Source of the DNA: Hyphomicrobiales bacterium | Lineage (GTDB): Bacteria > Pseudomonadota > Alphaproteobacteria > Rhizobiales > Rhizobiaceae | Length of the DNA stretch: 50,102 nt | Direction: 5' to 3' | NCBI GenBank assembly: GCA_002709005.1 | Contig: PAPH01000068.1 | Location: forward strand, 1-50,102 | In this document: positions 1-7,919 of the stretch, piece by piece | Position numbering within the stretch: position 1 is the first letter of the stretch | Layout of the letters: each line of letters begins with the position of its first letter | Translations under genes and position numbers: made by a program | The notes under the pieces: model-generated | Seen by the model: the letters and a program-made list of their open reading frames with translations, nothing else | Told to the model about the DNA's origin: nothing | Databases searched by the model: none

Positions 1-309
1 GCCCGCACCGTCGTTGCTTCAAGATGTCCTCGCTTGTCCGGTTGGCCGGAAAACGACTGGAGGGGTTAGTTCCAGGTACCTTACCGTGATCTCGCCATTT
101 CGAGACCCGGCGGACACCCACAGGCACGTGCGACTTTGGGCAGCCGGGAAATATGGTTTTTCGCCTTTGGAATCAAGAGATTTTTTGAGATCCGGTTGAA
201 AAAAGATCTGGTTGAACGACATAGGTTTTGCGTTCAATAAAAGCGAACGGAATCGCGGCCCGCCCATCTGCTTCCCGTTCGGCGCGCCGACCGCAAAGGA
301 CATGGCCTG
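1..309. other. Intergenic region upstream of the first LysR gene
   Basis: No convincing gene is seen. Short open frames on both strands lack family resemblance and a ribosome site. The right half is AT-rich (about 160-245) and carries a 13-bp direct repeat, so it is likely promoter and regulator-binding DNA for the LysR gene at 310. An AAAGGA ribosome site at 295-300 lies nine bases before that start. Any gene divergent from the regulator would lie outside the window. Confidence 0.5.
188..216. repeat. 13-bp direct repeat, possible regulator half-sites
   Basis: AGATCCGGTTGAA at 188-200 is repeated as AGATCTGGTTGAA at 204-216, with one mismatch and a 16-bp period. It lies about 95-120 bp before the LysR start. 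A period of about 1.5 helical turns does not fit one-face binding well, so a regulatory role is only a guess. Confidence 0.3.
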
Positions 310-1206
310 ATGGACAGCCTCACCCGAATTCGCGCCTTTATCGATGTGGTTGAAGCGGAAGGATTTTCCGCTGCGGCAAGGAAGGCGGGGCGGTCGAAGG
401 CGCTTTTGTCCAAATATGTCCGCGAGCTGGAGGACGAGCTCGGCTCGCTGCTTCTGAACCGCACCACGCGGCAGTTCTCGCTGACCGAGACCGGCCGCAC
501 CTACTACAGAAGCGCCAGCGAAATCCTGCGCCAGATCGACGATCTGGCCGATCAGGTCCGCGAATCATCCTCGCATGTGAAAGGCAATGTCCGCGTCACA
601 GCACCCCGCACCTTTGCCGACGCTGCGATCGGCCAGTCGCTGATCGACTTCTCGCTCGCCTATCCCGACATCACGCTGGAAGTGGTGCTCGACGACCGGA
701 TGGTCGATCTCGTGGACGAGGGCTTCGATCTCGGTATTCGTATCACACGCCTGCAGGACAGCGGCATGATCGCCCGCAAGCTCTCGCCCTTCGCCATCCT
801 GCCGGTGGCCTCCCCGGATTTTCTCGAGAAGCATGGACCTGTCCGCACACCCAACGACCTGACCAAGGTCCCTTGCCTGGTGGACACCAACAACCGCTCC
901 AAGAACAACTGGCGCTTCCAGGGCCCGGGAGGCGACATCATCAGCGTCGCGGTTCACGGCAGGCTCGAGGTCAACAGCCCGCTCGCAACCATGCGCGCCG
1001 CCGAATCGGGGCTCGGCGTCGCACTGCTGCCCGACTTCATCGCACAGGAAGCCATCGAGACAGGCCGTCTCACGCCGATTCTCACCAACTGGGTGCCGAC
1101 CGATGCCGGCATCTATGCCATCTATCCCGAACGCCGCTATTTGCCCGCCAAGGTACGCACGCTCGTCGATTTTCTGTCTCAGTGGTTCAAGGACAACCGC
1201 GGCTGA
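310..1206 (+). CDS. LysR-family transcriptional regulator (CrgA/AaeR-like)
   Basis: A 298-residue LysR-type regulator of normal length. The N-terminal winged helix-turn-helix covers roughly residues 1-60 and includes FSAAARKAGRSKALLSKYV. It is followed by the linker helix and a periplasmic-binding-like effector domain from about residue 90. The sequence style (MDSLTRIRAFIDVVEAEGF at the start, and PRTFADAAI opening the effector domain) matches the CrgA/AaeR group, whose members often control neighbouring efflux or aromatic-acid genes. The start at 310 is favoured by AAAGGA nine bases upstream; the ATG at 302 runs into a stop after two codons. The target is unknown. The gene faces the same way as the DUF1007-exporter pair but is separated from it by 93 bp, so a promoter could lie between them. 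Confidence 0.9.
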   Translation: MDSLTRIRAFIDVVEAEGFSAAARKAGRSKALLSKYVRELEDELGSLLLNRTTRQFSLTETGRTYYRSASEILRQIDDLADQVRESSSHVKGNVRVTAPRTFADAAIGQSLIDFSLAYPDITLEVVLDDRMVDLVDEGFDLGIRITRLQDSGMIARKLSPFAILPVASPDFLEKHGPVRTPNDLTKVPCLVDTNNRSKNNWRFQGPGGDIISVAVHGRLEVNSPLATMRAAESGLGVALLPDFIAQEAIETGRLTPILTNWVPTDAGIYAIYPERRYLPAKVRTLVDFLSQWFKDNRG

Positions 1207-1299
1207 GGGTGCGACCGAAGGAAGCGGCTTCGGTCTGGCCGAATTTCCGTCCATATTGCCGGGCATGAGAGATTCGCACTCCAGCATCCGGGACGAACC

Positions 1300-1965
1300 A
1301 TGACACGAACCGCCAGGACAATCGCGCTTCAAACTTCCGTTGCCGCCGCTCTCCTGGCAGCGGCGACCTCCGCCGCCTCGGCCCACCCGCACATCTTTGC
1401 CGACGCGCGGCTCGAAATCGAGACCAACGCCAGCGGCAAGATCGCCGAACTCCGGAACGTCTGGCGGTTCGACGAGGTGTTCTCGTCCAGCGTGGTGATT
1501 GATTTCGACACCAACAAGAACGCCACGATGGATCCTGACGAACTGCACCACGTGGCCAAGATCGTCACGGATTCGCTGGCCGATTTCAATTATTTCGCGA
1601 GCATCACGGACAACGGCAAGGACATAAAGGTCCAGCCCCCCAAGGCAATGGTCGCCAATTACGATGACGGCCAGTTGCTGCTGATCTTTGCTGTCGAGCC
1701 CGCCGAGCCGGTAAACCTCAAGGGCAACGTGAAGGTCGGCATTTACGACCCGACCATGTATACGGCCATCGACTTCATGAACGACGACGATCTCGTCGTC
1801 ACCGGACCCGAAGCCGGAAAATGCGGCACCCAGGTCGTCCGCCCGGATCCAGACGAGGTTCTCGCCCAGAACCAGGCGTCTCTGACGGAAGCCTTCTTCA
1901 ACGATCCCGCCGGCACCGACCTCTCCAAACTCTTCGCCACCCGTATCGAACTGGACTGCAAATGA
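1300..1965 (+). CDS. DUF1007 family periplasmic protein, partner of the NicO exporter
   Basis: A 221-residue protein with a clear Sec signal peptide. A hydrophobic alanine-rich stretch ends in SAASA, giving predicted cleavage after about residue 28 and a mature N-terminus HPHIF. The mature part fits DUF1007, a periplasmic family almost always encoded next to NicO/RcnA-like nickel-cobalt transporters. The histidines at the mature N-terminus could take part in metal binding, which is inference. Two late cysteines (in GKCGT and the terminal ELDCK) could form a disulfide. The stop codon overlaps the start of the transporter gene (ATGA at 1962-1965), so the two are almost certainly co-translated. 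The molecular role of DUF1007 is not established; metal delivery to or from the transporter is the usual proposal. Confidence 0.88.
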   Translation: MTRTARTIALQTSVAAALLAAATSAASAHPHIFADARLEIETNASGKIAELRNVWRFDEVFSSSVVIDFDTNKNATMDPDELHHVAKIVTDSLADFNYFASITDNGKDIKVQPPKAMVANYDDGQLLLIFAVEPAEPVNLKGNVKVGIYDPTMYTAIDFMNDDDLVVTGPEAGKCGTQVVRPDPDEVLAQNQASLTEAFFNDPAGTDLSKLFATRIELDCK

Positions 1966-3023
1966 CGCGCAGGCTTGCGGCCGCTTTTGTTCTCGTCCTC
2001 CTCGCTGCCAATTTCGCTCACGCACAGTCGCCCCTCGGCATCGGCGCCGCCGAACCCTCGGTGATGCCATCAGGCCTTGGCTGGCAGTTTCTGGCTTTCA
2101 TCAACCAGAAGCAGCAGGAATTCTACCGGCTGCTAACCGGCGCGCTGAAAGCCATGCGCGAAGATCCCGCCAAGCTCGCCCTTCTCGTCGGCCTTTCCTT
2201 TGCCTACGGCATCTTTCACGCCGCCGGCCCCGGCCACGGCAAGGCGGTGATCTCCTCCTACATGATCGCCAACGAGGTTCAGTTGCGCCGCGGCGTGCTC
2301 TTGTCCTTCATGTCCTCGTTCGCTCAAGGACTGACGGCCATCGCGGTAGTGGGTGCCGCCTATCTGGTGCTGCGCGGGACCACCATCTCGATGACGGAGG
2401 CAACCCACTACATGGAGCTGGCGAGCTATCTGCTGATTGCCGCCTTCGGCGCGTGGCTGCTTTGGCGCAAGCTCGGGGCGCGCTTCTTCCCCTCGCTCGT
2501 GCCGGCCCATTCACACGGGCACACGCATGACCATTCCCATGATCGGCACGGGCATCACCACGATCATGACCACCATCATCACCACGATGACCATCATCAT
2601 GATCACGGGCATGATCATCCTCACGATCAGGGGCATCGCCATCACGCCGGTGAGGTCTGCGCCACCTGCGGCCATTCCCACGCGCCCGATCCCGCGATGG
2701 TTTCGGGCAAGGACTTTTCTGTTCGCGAGGCTTGGTCTGCGGTTATGGCGGTGGGGCTGCGACCCTGCTCGGGCTCGCTGCTCGTCCTGTCGTTTTCTCT
2801 GCTGAACGGCCTGCTGCTCGGCGGCGTACTCTCGGTCTTCGCCATATCGCTCGGCACCGCGATCACCGTTTCGACGCTCGCGGTCATGGCCGTTCTTGCC
2901 AAGGACGTAGCCTTGAAATTCGCCGGCGACAAACGCGCCGATACGGTCGGCTTCGTCATCGAGATTGCCGGCGCGTCCCTTGTCTTCTTTCTCGGCGCCG
3001 TCCTGTTTCTCGCGGCGCTCTGA
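1962..3023 (+). CDS. NicO-family nickel/cobalt exporter with His-rich loop (RcnA-like)
   Basis: A 353-residue inner-membrane transporter. The start at 1962 overlaps the previous stop and gives a signal-like hydrophobic N-terminus ending in AHAQ; a longer in-frame extension back to 1821 would lie inside the DUF1007 gene and is rejected. The first membrane block carries the NicO signature HAAGPGHGK at about residues 86-94. Between membrane helices lies a very histidine-rich loop (about residues 183-243) followed by CATCGHSH, a likely metal sensor or chelator. The C-terminal helices contain GLRPCSGSLLVL, also typical of NicO proteins. Known family members export nickel and cobalt (RcnA). I infer the same here, although import or other metals cannot be excluded. 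No RcnR-type repressor is visible nearby. Confidence 0.88.
   Translation: MTRRLAAAFVLVLLAANFAHAQSPLGIGAAEPSVMPSGLGWQFLAFINQKQQEFYRLLTGALKAMREDPAKLALLVGLSFAYGIFHAAGPGHGKAVISSYMIANEVQLRRGVLLSFMSSFAQGLTAIAVVGAAYLVLRGTTISMTEATHYMELASYLLIAAFGAWLLWRKLGARFFPSLVPAHSHGHTHDHSHDRHGHHHDHDHHHHHDDHHHDHGHDHPHDQGHRHHAGEVCATCGHSHAPDPAMVSGKDFSVREAWSAVMAVGLRPCSGSLLVLSFSLLNGLLLGGVLSVFAISLGTAITVSTLAVMAVLAKDVALKFAGDKRADTVGFVIEIAGASLVFFLGAVLFLAAL
2508..2690 (+). repeat. His/Asp codon repeat encoding the metal-binding loop
   Basis: Irregular tandem CAT/CAC and GAC/GAT codons encode about 60 residues that are nearly half histidine. The block is a protein-level low-complexity segment within the NicO exporter, not a DNA element. 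Such tracts are prone to slippage, so the loop length may vary between strains. Confidence 0.85.
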
Positions 3024-3029
3024 GCGGGC

Positions 3030-3233
3030 TTAATCGCCGTGCTTTGCCTTGTAGCGGGCACGGAGCCAGAACACGCCGAAGAAAGCCCCCACGGCAATCA
3101 ATCCGATGGCCATGGCGAGCCAGGGCGACACGTCGCCGGCGGCCAGCATGATGTTTGGCATGAAGACGAAGAGCAGGAACGTACCAGCCAGAATGATAGC
3201 GGCGGCAATCGCCGCCGAGCGGTCTTTCGACAT
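3030..3233 (-). CDS. Small two-helix membrane protein, function unknown
   Basis: A 67-residue protein starting MSKDRSAA. It has two hydrophobic helices (about residues 8-28 and 36-56) separated by a short loop and ends in a basic tail RARYKAKHGD. The start at 3233 is chosen because AAGGGAG lies seven to eight bases upstream; the in-frame ATG at 3251 (73 residues) would put that ribosome site inside the gene. It converges on the NicO exporter gene with only six bases between stops. I recognise no named family with certainty; small two-helix proteins of this type are often annotated as hypothetical in Hyphomicrobiales. The ribosome site and membrane pattern make it a likely real gene. Confidence 0.72.
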   Translation of the reverse strand: MSKDRSAAIAAAIILAGTFLLFVFMPNIMLAAGDVSPWLAMAIGLIAVGAFFGVFWLRARYKAKHGD

Positions 3234-3298
3234 GGTGTTCTCCCTTGCCATTCAATAGCCGGTTGAGGCTATCCGTCTACACCTGACGGCGAAACGGT

Positions 3299-3982
3299 CT
3301 AGCCTGCGGCCCGTGATGCGCGAATATCCTCGAGCCGACGGATCTGACGACCGTCGGCATCGAAATTATCCTTGGCGAGCCAAGCCTCGAACGCCGCCTT
3401 GAGCATCGGCCATTCGCCGTCGATCATCGAATACCACGCCGTGTCGCGATTTGCGCCCTTGGACACGATGTGCTGGCGAAAAATTCCTTCGAATGTGAAC
3501 CCGAGCCTTTCGGCCGCCCGTTTGGATGCCAGGTTCTCGTTGTGGCACTTCCACTCGTAGCGGCGATAGCCGAGATCGTCGAAAACGTGCCGGGCGAGCA
3601 GATAATGCACCTCCGTCGACATCGGCGACCGCGCCATCGCCGGCCCGTGCGCCACCGAGCCGATCTCGACGACCCCGTTCGCCGGGTCGGGCCGCATATA
3701 GGCGCCCATGCCGACGACATTCCCGCTCCGCCGCGAGCGGAACACGTTGACCACCGCGCCGGTCTTGCCGAAGGCATCCAGCCAGTCGCCCATCTGGTCC
3801 GCTTTCTCATACGGACCGTTGGGGAAATAGTGAATGAGATCGCTTGTCGCGGGCCCGCCGAACGCCTCCCAGAGGGCGTCAAGGTGGATATCCCGCTTGT
3901 AGGGCTCGATCATCACGTAGCGCCCAGTCAGCGCAACCGGCGCCGGCGCGAGGCGTGGGGTCCATTCGGACAGGTCGGACAT
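3299..3982 (-). CDS. GNAT-family N-acetyltransferase (RimJ/RimL-like)
   Basis: A 227-residue acetyltransferase of the RimJ/RimL-like GNAT group (Acetyltransf_3). Supporting stretches are VGMGAYMRPDPANGVVEIGS (the beta4 acetyl-CoA-facing region), then YLLARHVFDDLGYRRYEWKC and NLASKRAAERLGFTFEG, the typical C-terminal signature in which a side-chain or N-terminal amine acetylase ends. The open frame extends to 4078, but MSDLSEW at 3982 is the likelier start because the extension is not conserved-looking and overlaps the divergent promoter region. The substrate is unknown. The gene diverges from the aminotransferase at 4105, leaving about 120 bp for both promoters. Confidence 0.85.
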   Translation of the reverse strand: MSDLSEWTPRLAPAPVALTGRYVMIEPYKRDIHLDALWEAFGGPATSDLIHYFPNGPYEKADQMGDWLDAFGKTGAVVNVFRSRRSGNVVGMGAYMRPDPANGVVEIGSVAHGPAMARSPMSTEVHYLLARHVFDDLGYRRYEWKCHNENLASKRAAERLGFTFEGIFRQHIVSKGANRDTAWYSMIDGEWPMLKAAFEAWLAKDNFDADGRQIRRLEDIRASRAAG

Positions 3983-4104
3983 GAGATATTCCCGGTTTGA
4001 AAAACGCGGCCGGATAGGACATGAATTCCTCCCAAATAACAACACACGAAAGTTGATGCGCCCATTCGCATGGCCCATCCGTGTCTCAGGGAGAAGAACG
4101 CCTC

Positions 4105-5286
4105 ATGATCGCGCCAGTCGCCGCATTTGATCGCATGGGAGAGGAAAACGCCTTCGCCGTCCTCGCCCGCGCCACCGCGCTTGCCTCGCAGGGCCGGGAC
4201 ATCATCAATCTCGGAATCGGCCAGCCGGACTTCAAGACGCCCGAACATGTGGTCGAAGCCGCGGTGAAGGCACTGCGCGACGGCCATCACGGCTATACGC
4301 CGGCCAACGGCATCATCGAGGCGCGCGAAGCCGTCTGCCGCCGTACCGAAGAGATGACCGGACAGGAGATCTCGCCGGATCGCGTAATGATCACGCCCGG
4401 CGGCAAGCCGGCGATGTACGCCGCGATCATGATGCTCGGGGAACCCGGCGCGGAGATCCTCTATCCGGATCCCGGCTTCCCGATCTATCGTTCGATGATC
4501 GACTTTACCGGCGCGAAAGCGGTTCCGGTGCCGTTGCGCGAGGAGAACGATTTCGCCTTCTCCGCCGAGGAAACACTGTCGCTGATCAACGATCGCACGA
4601 AGCTGCTCATCCTCAACTCGCCGTCGAACCCCACGGGCGGGGTCACGCCACGCGCCGAGATCGAGAAGCTGGTGGCCGGCCTTGCGGATCATCCACATGT
4701 CGCCATCCTCTCCGACGAGATCTACGACGTCATGACCTATGACGGCGAGAAGCATGTCTCGCTTCTCGAGTTCCCGGAAATCCGCGATCGGCTGATCATC
4801 CTCAACGGCTGGTCCAAGACCTGGGCGATGACCGGCTGGCGGCTCGGCTGGTCGATCTGGCCGGAGAAGCTCTATGACGGCGTGCGCAAGCTCGCTGTCA
4901 ATTCATGGTCTTGCGTCAACGCGCCCGCGCAATGGGCGGGAATAGCCGCCATCGACGGGCCGCAGGATCAGGTGCATCAGATGCTCAAAGCCTTCGACCG
5001 CCGCCGCAAGCTGGTCGCAGAGCTCGCCAACGGGCTCGACGACGTCACCTGCCGCACGCCCAGAGGCGCTTTCTATGCCTTCCCCAACATCAAGGGCACG
5101 GGCTGGCGCTCCAAGAAGCTCGCAAGCGCACTTCTGGAAAAGGCAGGCGTGGCGCTGATCGGTGGACCGGATTTCGGCGACTATGGCGAGGGCTATGTGC
5201 GCGTCTCCTGCGCAAGCTCGGACGACAATATCCGCGCCGCCTTCGACCGCATCGGCGATTTCCTGGCGAGCAACAAGCCGGAGTAA
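4105..5286 (+). CDS. Class I/II PLP-dependent aminotransferase
   Basis: A 393-residue fold-type I aminotransferase. Visible signatures are LGIGQPDF near the N-terminus, NSPSNPTGG (substrate and PLP contacts), LSDEIYDVMTYDG (the Asp and Tyr that bind the pyridine ring) and SKTWAMTGWRLGW, where Lys238 is the Schiff-base lysine. The Arg near the C-terminus (GYVRVSCASSD) would bind the substrate carboxylate. Length and motifs fit the aspartate/aromatic aminotransferase group; the exact amino acid is not determinable. The ATG at 4105 follows GGGAGAAG at a usable distance; an in-frame GTG at 4081 would add eight residues. A 9-bp stem-loop follows the stop. It faces, and does not share a transcript with, the TRAP genes. 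Confidence 0.9.
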   Translation: MIAPVAAFDRMGEENAFAVLARATALASQGRDIINLGIGQPDFKTPEHVVEAAVKALRDGHHGYTPANGIIEAREAVCRRTEEMTGQEISPDRVMITPGGKPAMYAAIMMLGEPGAEILYPDPGFPIYRSMIDFTGAKAVPVPLREENDFAFSAEETLSLINDRTKLLILNSPSNPTGGVTPRAEIEKLVAGLADHPHVAILSDEIYDVMTYDGEKHVSLLEFPEIRDRLIILNGWSKTWAMTGWRLGWSIWPEKLYDGVRKLAVNSWSCVNAPAQWAGIAAIDGPQDQVHQMLKAFDRRRKLVAELANGLDDVTCRTPRGAFYAFPNIKGTGWRSKKLASALLEKAGVALIGGPDFGDYGEGYVRVSCASSDDNIRAAFDRIGDFLASNKPE

Positions 5287-5321
5287 TCCGGGATCTGCTC
5301 ACGCTTGACGGAAGACAAAGA

Positions 5322-5343
5322 AAGGGCGGCTTTCGCCGCCCTT
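5322..5343 (+). terminator. Stem-loop after the aminotransferase gene
   Basis: AAGGGCGGC (5322-5330) pairs perfectly with GCCGCCCTT (5335-5343) around a TTTC loop, 36 bp after the stop. No T-tract follows on either strand, so termination strength is uncertain; the location between convergent units supports the call. Confidence 0.55.
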
Positions 5344-5506
5344 AAGGGTCATGCCTGTTGGGAGGAGTGGAATGGCATGTGCGAGTATGATGCGCTTTAT
5401 CCGTTAACGGGATGTTAACGTTTCGACCGCTGATCCTCACCTGTCCCATTCCGGGTCCGTCAACAGGCGAGTTTTAGCCTGCCTCCGCTCCCTTTTCGCA
5501 CAAGCC

Positions 5507-7123
5507 TCACCGTCCCGTAGCCAGTTCCGGGCCCATCAGGCTGTAGGGCAGCCAGGTGGACATGATCGGCACATAGGTGACCAGGATCAGGAACAGGAAC
5601 AGCACGGCCACAAACGGCAGCGCCGCCTTGACCACCCTGACCAGACTCATGCCCGTGATGCCTGACGTGACGAACAGGTTGAGCCCGATCGGCGGCGTGA
5701 TCATGCCGATCTCCATGTTCACCACCATGATGATGCCGAGATGGACCGGGTCGACACCGAGCTGCATGGCGATCGGAAACACCACCGGCGCCACGATCAG
5801 CAACAGACCCGAGGGCTCCATGAACTGCCCGCCTATCAGCAGCAGGATGTTGACGGCAATCAGGAAGGTGAACCAGTTGAATCCATAGCCGAGCATCAGC
5901 TCCGTGATCGCGTCCGGGATACGCTCGGAAGTCAGCACATGGGCGAACAACAGCGCATTGACGATGATGAACATCAGCATCACGGTCGTCTTCGACGCGT
6001 CGACCAGAACCTTGCGGGTATCGTCGTTGAAGAAGGCGCGGAAGGAGTTCCGGCCCATCAGCCCGAGATTGCGGCCCCAGACCGGCAGTCCGGCCACCAG
6101 CGACGAGGGAATGCCGGCCACGCTGTCGCCGCGCCAAGCCGCGTAGACGAGCCCGACTGCAACCGCCAGGATACCGCCCAGTTGCGCCCGGCCAGCAAGG
6201 GTCACGCCTTCCCAGTCGGCAGCCACGAAGAAGGACAGGATCATCCAGACGAAGAAGAAGGCGATGGCATAGACCGTGGCGGAGAAGCCGACCCGCGCCC
6301 GCAAACTGTCGGTCTCGGAAATCCAGCGAATGTCCTTCATCGGCCCCATGTCGCGATAGACGAAGACGGCGACGAAGAACGAGTACACCGCCGCGACCGC
6401 CGCGGCTTCCGTCGGGGTGAAGACCCCGCCATAGATGCCGCCGATGATGATGACGATGAGGAACAGGCCCCAGCCCGATTCCTTGCCGCCGGCGATGATC
6501 TCACCGAAGCCCTTCCAGGGTTCGGCCGGCAGGTTCTTCCACCGCGCGACGATATAGATGGCGATCATCAGCATCAGGCCCGCGACGATGCCGGGAATGA
6601 CGCCCGCCAGGAACAGCCGGCCGACGGAAACGTCGGTCGCCGCCGCATAGACCACCATGACGATGGACGGCGGAATGAGGATGCCGAGCGTGCCCGCATT
6701 GGCGATGATGCCGGCGGCGAATTCCTTCGAATAACCAACCTGCCGCATGCCGGCGATTGCGATGGTGCCGATGGCGACCACAGTCGCCGGCGACGAACCG
6801 GAGAGTGCCGCAAACAGCATGCAGGCGAGCACGCTCGCCATGGCGAGGCCACCCCGGAAATGACCGACGGTCGAGATCGCGAAGCGGATGATGCGCTTGG
6901 CAACGCCCCCCGTCGACATGAAGGCCGAGGCCAAGACGAAGAAGGGAATGGCAAGCAGCGTGTAGTTCTGCGAGGCGGTGAAGAGCTGGATCGCGACCGA
7001 CGACATCGAGTCGTTGGAGAAGAACGCGATGATCAAGATCGAGGACAGGCCGAGCGATATCGCGACGGGAACGCCGAGAAACAGAAAGCCGATGACGAAG
7101 ATGAAGAGAATGATCGGTTCCAT
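5507..7123 (-). CDS. dctM: TRAP transporter large permease (DctM), extended form
   Basis: A 538-residue membrane protein, the large ion-coupled subunit of a TRAP transporter. The family hallmarks are present: FLGVPVAISLGLSSI, GSSPATVVAIGTIAI, GILIPPSIVMVVY, the C-terminal GGQFMEPSGLL and GMITPPIGLNLFV. It is about 110 residues longer than a standard DctM (near 426). The extra part, about residues 240-370, adds hydrophobic segments (AIAFFFVWMILSFFVA; GGILAVAVGLVYAAW) between the two halves. TRAP permeases use a sodium or proton gradient to take up organic acids delivered by DctP. The start is preceded by AAGGA nine bases upstream and lies five bases after dctQ, so the two are translationally linked. 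It is the last gene of the dctPQM unit. Confidence 0.92.
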   Translation of the reverse strand: MEPIILFIFVIGFLFLGVPVAISLGLSSILIIAFFSNDSMSSVAIQLFTASQNYTLLAIPFFVLASAFMSTGGVAKRIIRFAISTVGHFRGGLAMASVLACMLFAALSGSSPATVVAIGTIAIAGMRQVGYSKEFAAGIIANAGTLGILIPPSIVMVVYAAATDVSVGRLFLAGVIPGIVAGLMLMIAIYIVARWKNLPAEPWKGFGEIIAGGKESGWGLFLIVIIIGGIYGGVFTPTEAAAVAAVYSFFVAVFVYRDMGPMKDIRWISETDSLRARVGFSATVYAIAFFFVWMILSFFVAADWEGVTLAGRAQLGGILAVAVGLVYAAWRGDSVAGIPSSLVAGLPVWGRNLGLMGRNSFRAFFNDDTRKVLVDASKTTVMLMFIIVNALLFAHVLTSERIPDAITELMLGYGFNWFTFLIAVNILLLIGGQFMEPSGLLLIVAPVVFPIAMQLGVDPVHLGIIMVVNMEIGMITPPIGLNLFVTSGITGMSLVRVVKAALPFVAVLFLFLILVTYVPIMSTWLPYSLMGPELATGR

Positions 7124-7128
7124 GTCGC

Positions 7129-7809
7129 TCAGTCCTTCAGAACGTCACGGTTTTCAGCCACGAGGTCTTCCGCCTCGTGCCCGGCGATCACCATCTCGCG
7201 CTCGCCGCGCCAGATCGCGATCATCGCCTGGATGGCGCGAAAGGCGAACAGCCCCAGCCCGATCGGCAAAATCAGATAGGCGATCCAGCGCTGCACCCGC
7301 TCCTTCACGCCGAACGTGTCCTGCATCCATTCGGGATAGCGCAGGTCGTCGAGGCCGATGCCGACCTTGAACATGGTCTGCCAGTAGGTCACGGCGCCGC
7401 CCTTGGTATCGGCGCCGAAGACGGCGAGCCAGCCCGATGAAAGAAGAATGATCGCGTAGAGCAGGCAGCAGAAGGCGCCGAAGATCGCGAACGCCTTGAA
7501 GAGTTTGTGCGGGAACAGCCGCAGGACGGCGTCGACACCCAGATGCATGCCGGTCTTCAGCCCGTAGCTCATGCCGAACAGGATCATCCACGCAAACAGG
7601 ATGCGGGTGAATTCGAGCGCCCCGCCCCAGCCGCTGTTGAAGCCGTAACGCGCGATCACCTGGGTGAACGACACCAGCGTGATCAGCGCCAGCAGCGTGG
7701 CGAGCACGTTCTCCTCGAACCGCGTGACACCTTCCGGCCAGCGCCGTTCGGCCAGAAAGAAAATCCCGATAATGACGAGAATGCCCAGGAAGGGCCAGTA
7801 CGCCGCCAT
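7129..7809 (-). CDS. dctQ: TRAP transporter small permease (DctQ)
   Basis: A 226-residue protein with four main hydrophobic helices. DctQ signatures are FTQVIARYGFNSGWGGALEF and FAWMILFGMSYGLKTGMHLGVD, the conserved RYxF and MHLGVD elements of the family. It is somewhat longer than the usual 160-180 residues, with an N-terminal extra helix (PFLGILVIIGIFFLAE) and a charged C-terminal tail. It partners the large permease encoded five bases downstream and the binding protein encoded upstream. A 110-bp gap with two hairpins separates it from dctP, which may lower expression of the permease relative to the binding protein. An AGGGGA ribosome site precedes the start. Confidence 0.9.
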   Translation of the reverse strand: MAAYWPFLGILVIIGIFFLAERRWPEGVTRFEENVLATLLALITLVSFTQVIARYGFNSGWGGALEFTRILFAWMILFGMSYGLKTGMHLGVDAVLRLFPHKLFKAFAIFGAFCCLLYAIILLSSGWLAVFGADTKGGAVTYWQTMFKVGIGLDDLRYPEWMQDTFGVKERVQRWIAYLILPIGLGLFAFRAIQAMIAIWRGEREMVIAGHEAEDLVAENRDVLKD

Positions 7810-7841
7810 GACGTTCCCCTGCTCTTATTGTCCCCGAAGAA

Positions 7842-7859
7842 AGCGGCCCGAAAGCCGCT
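7842..7859 (-). terminator. Intercistronic stem-loop between dctP and dctQ
   Basis: On the minus strand AGCGGC pairs with GCCGCT around a six-base loop and is followed by TTTCTT. A second perfect dyad, CCGGAG-CT-CTCCGG, lies at 7883-7896. Such elements after a binding-protein gene commonly act as partial terminators or mRNA 3' stabilisers. The short stem suggests partial termination only. Confidence 0.5.
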
Positions 7860-7919
7860 CCCGGCCATGAAGACGACCGCGCCCGGAGCTCTCCGGACGC
7901 AGTCGATCGATATTGAAGA

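Noticed and set aside
19..303. 94-residue minus-strand open frame before the first LysR gene
   Set aside because: No ribosome site, no family resemblance, and it includes the AT-rich presumed promoter. It cannot be fully excluded.
565..2070. 501-residue open frame on the minus strand
   Set aside because: It is antisense to the LysR and DUF1007 genes, both well supported. It shows the Arg/Gly/Val-rich composition of a shadow frame in GC-rich DNA and no family motifs.
2508..2690. Repetitive tract looking like a CRISPR or minisatellite
   Set aside because: The units are irregular and in frame with the exporter; they encode the His-rich loop. There are no constant repeats or spacers.
5322..5506. 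Possible small gene or RNA after the aminotransferase
   Set aside because: Only a stem-loop and a short GTTAAC-containing dyad were seen; there was no coding frame or known RNA motif.
5741..7279. 512-residue open frame on the plus strand
   Set aside because: It is antisense to dctM and part of dctQ. The product is full of Asp, Arg, Glu, His and Gln with no fold signature, as expected from the complement of a membrane protein gene.
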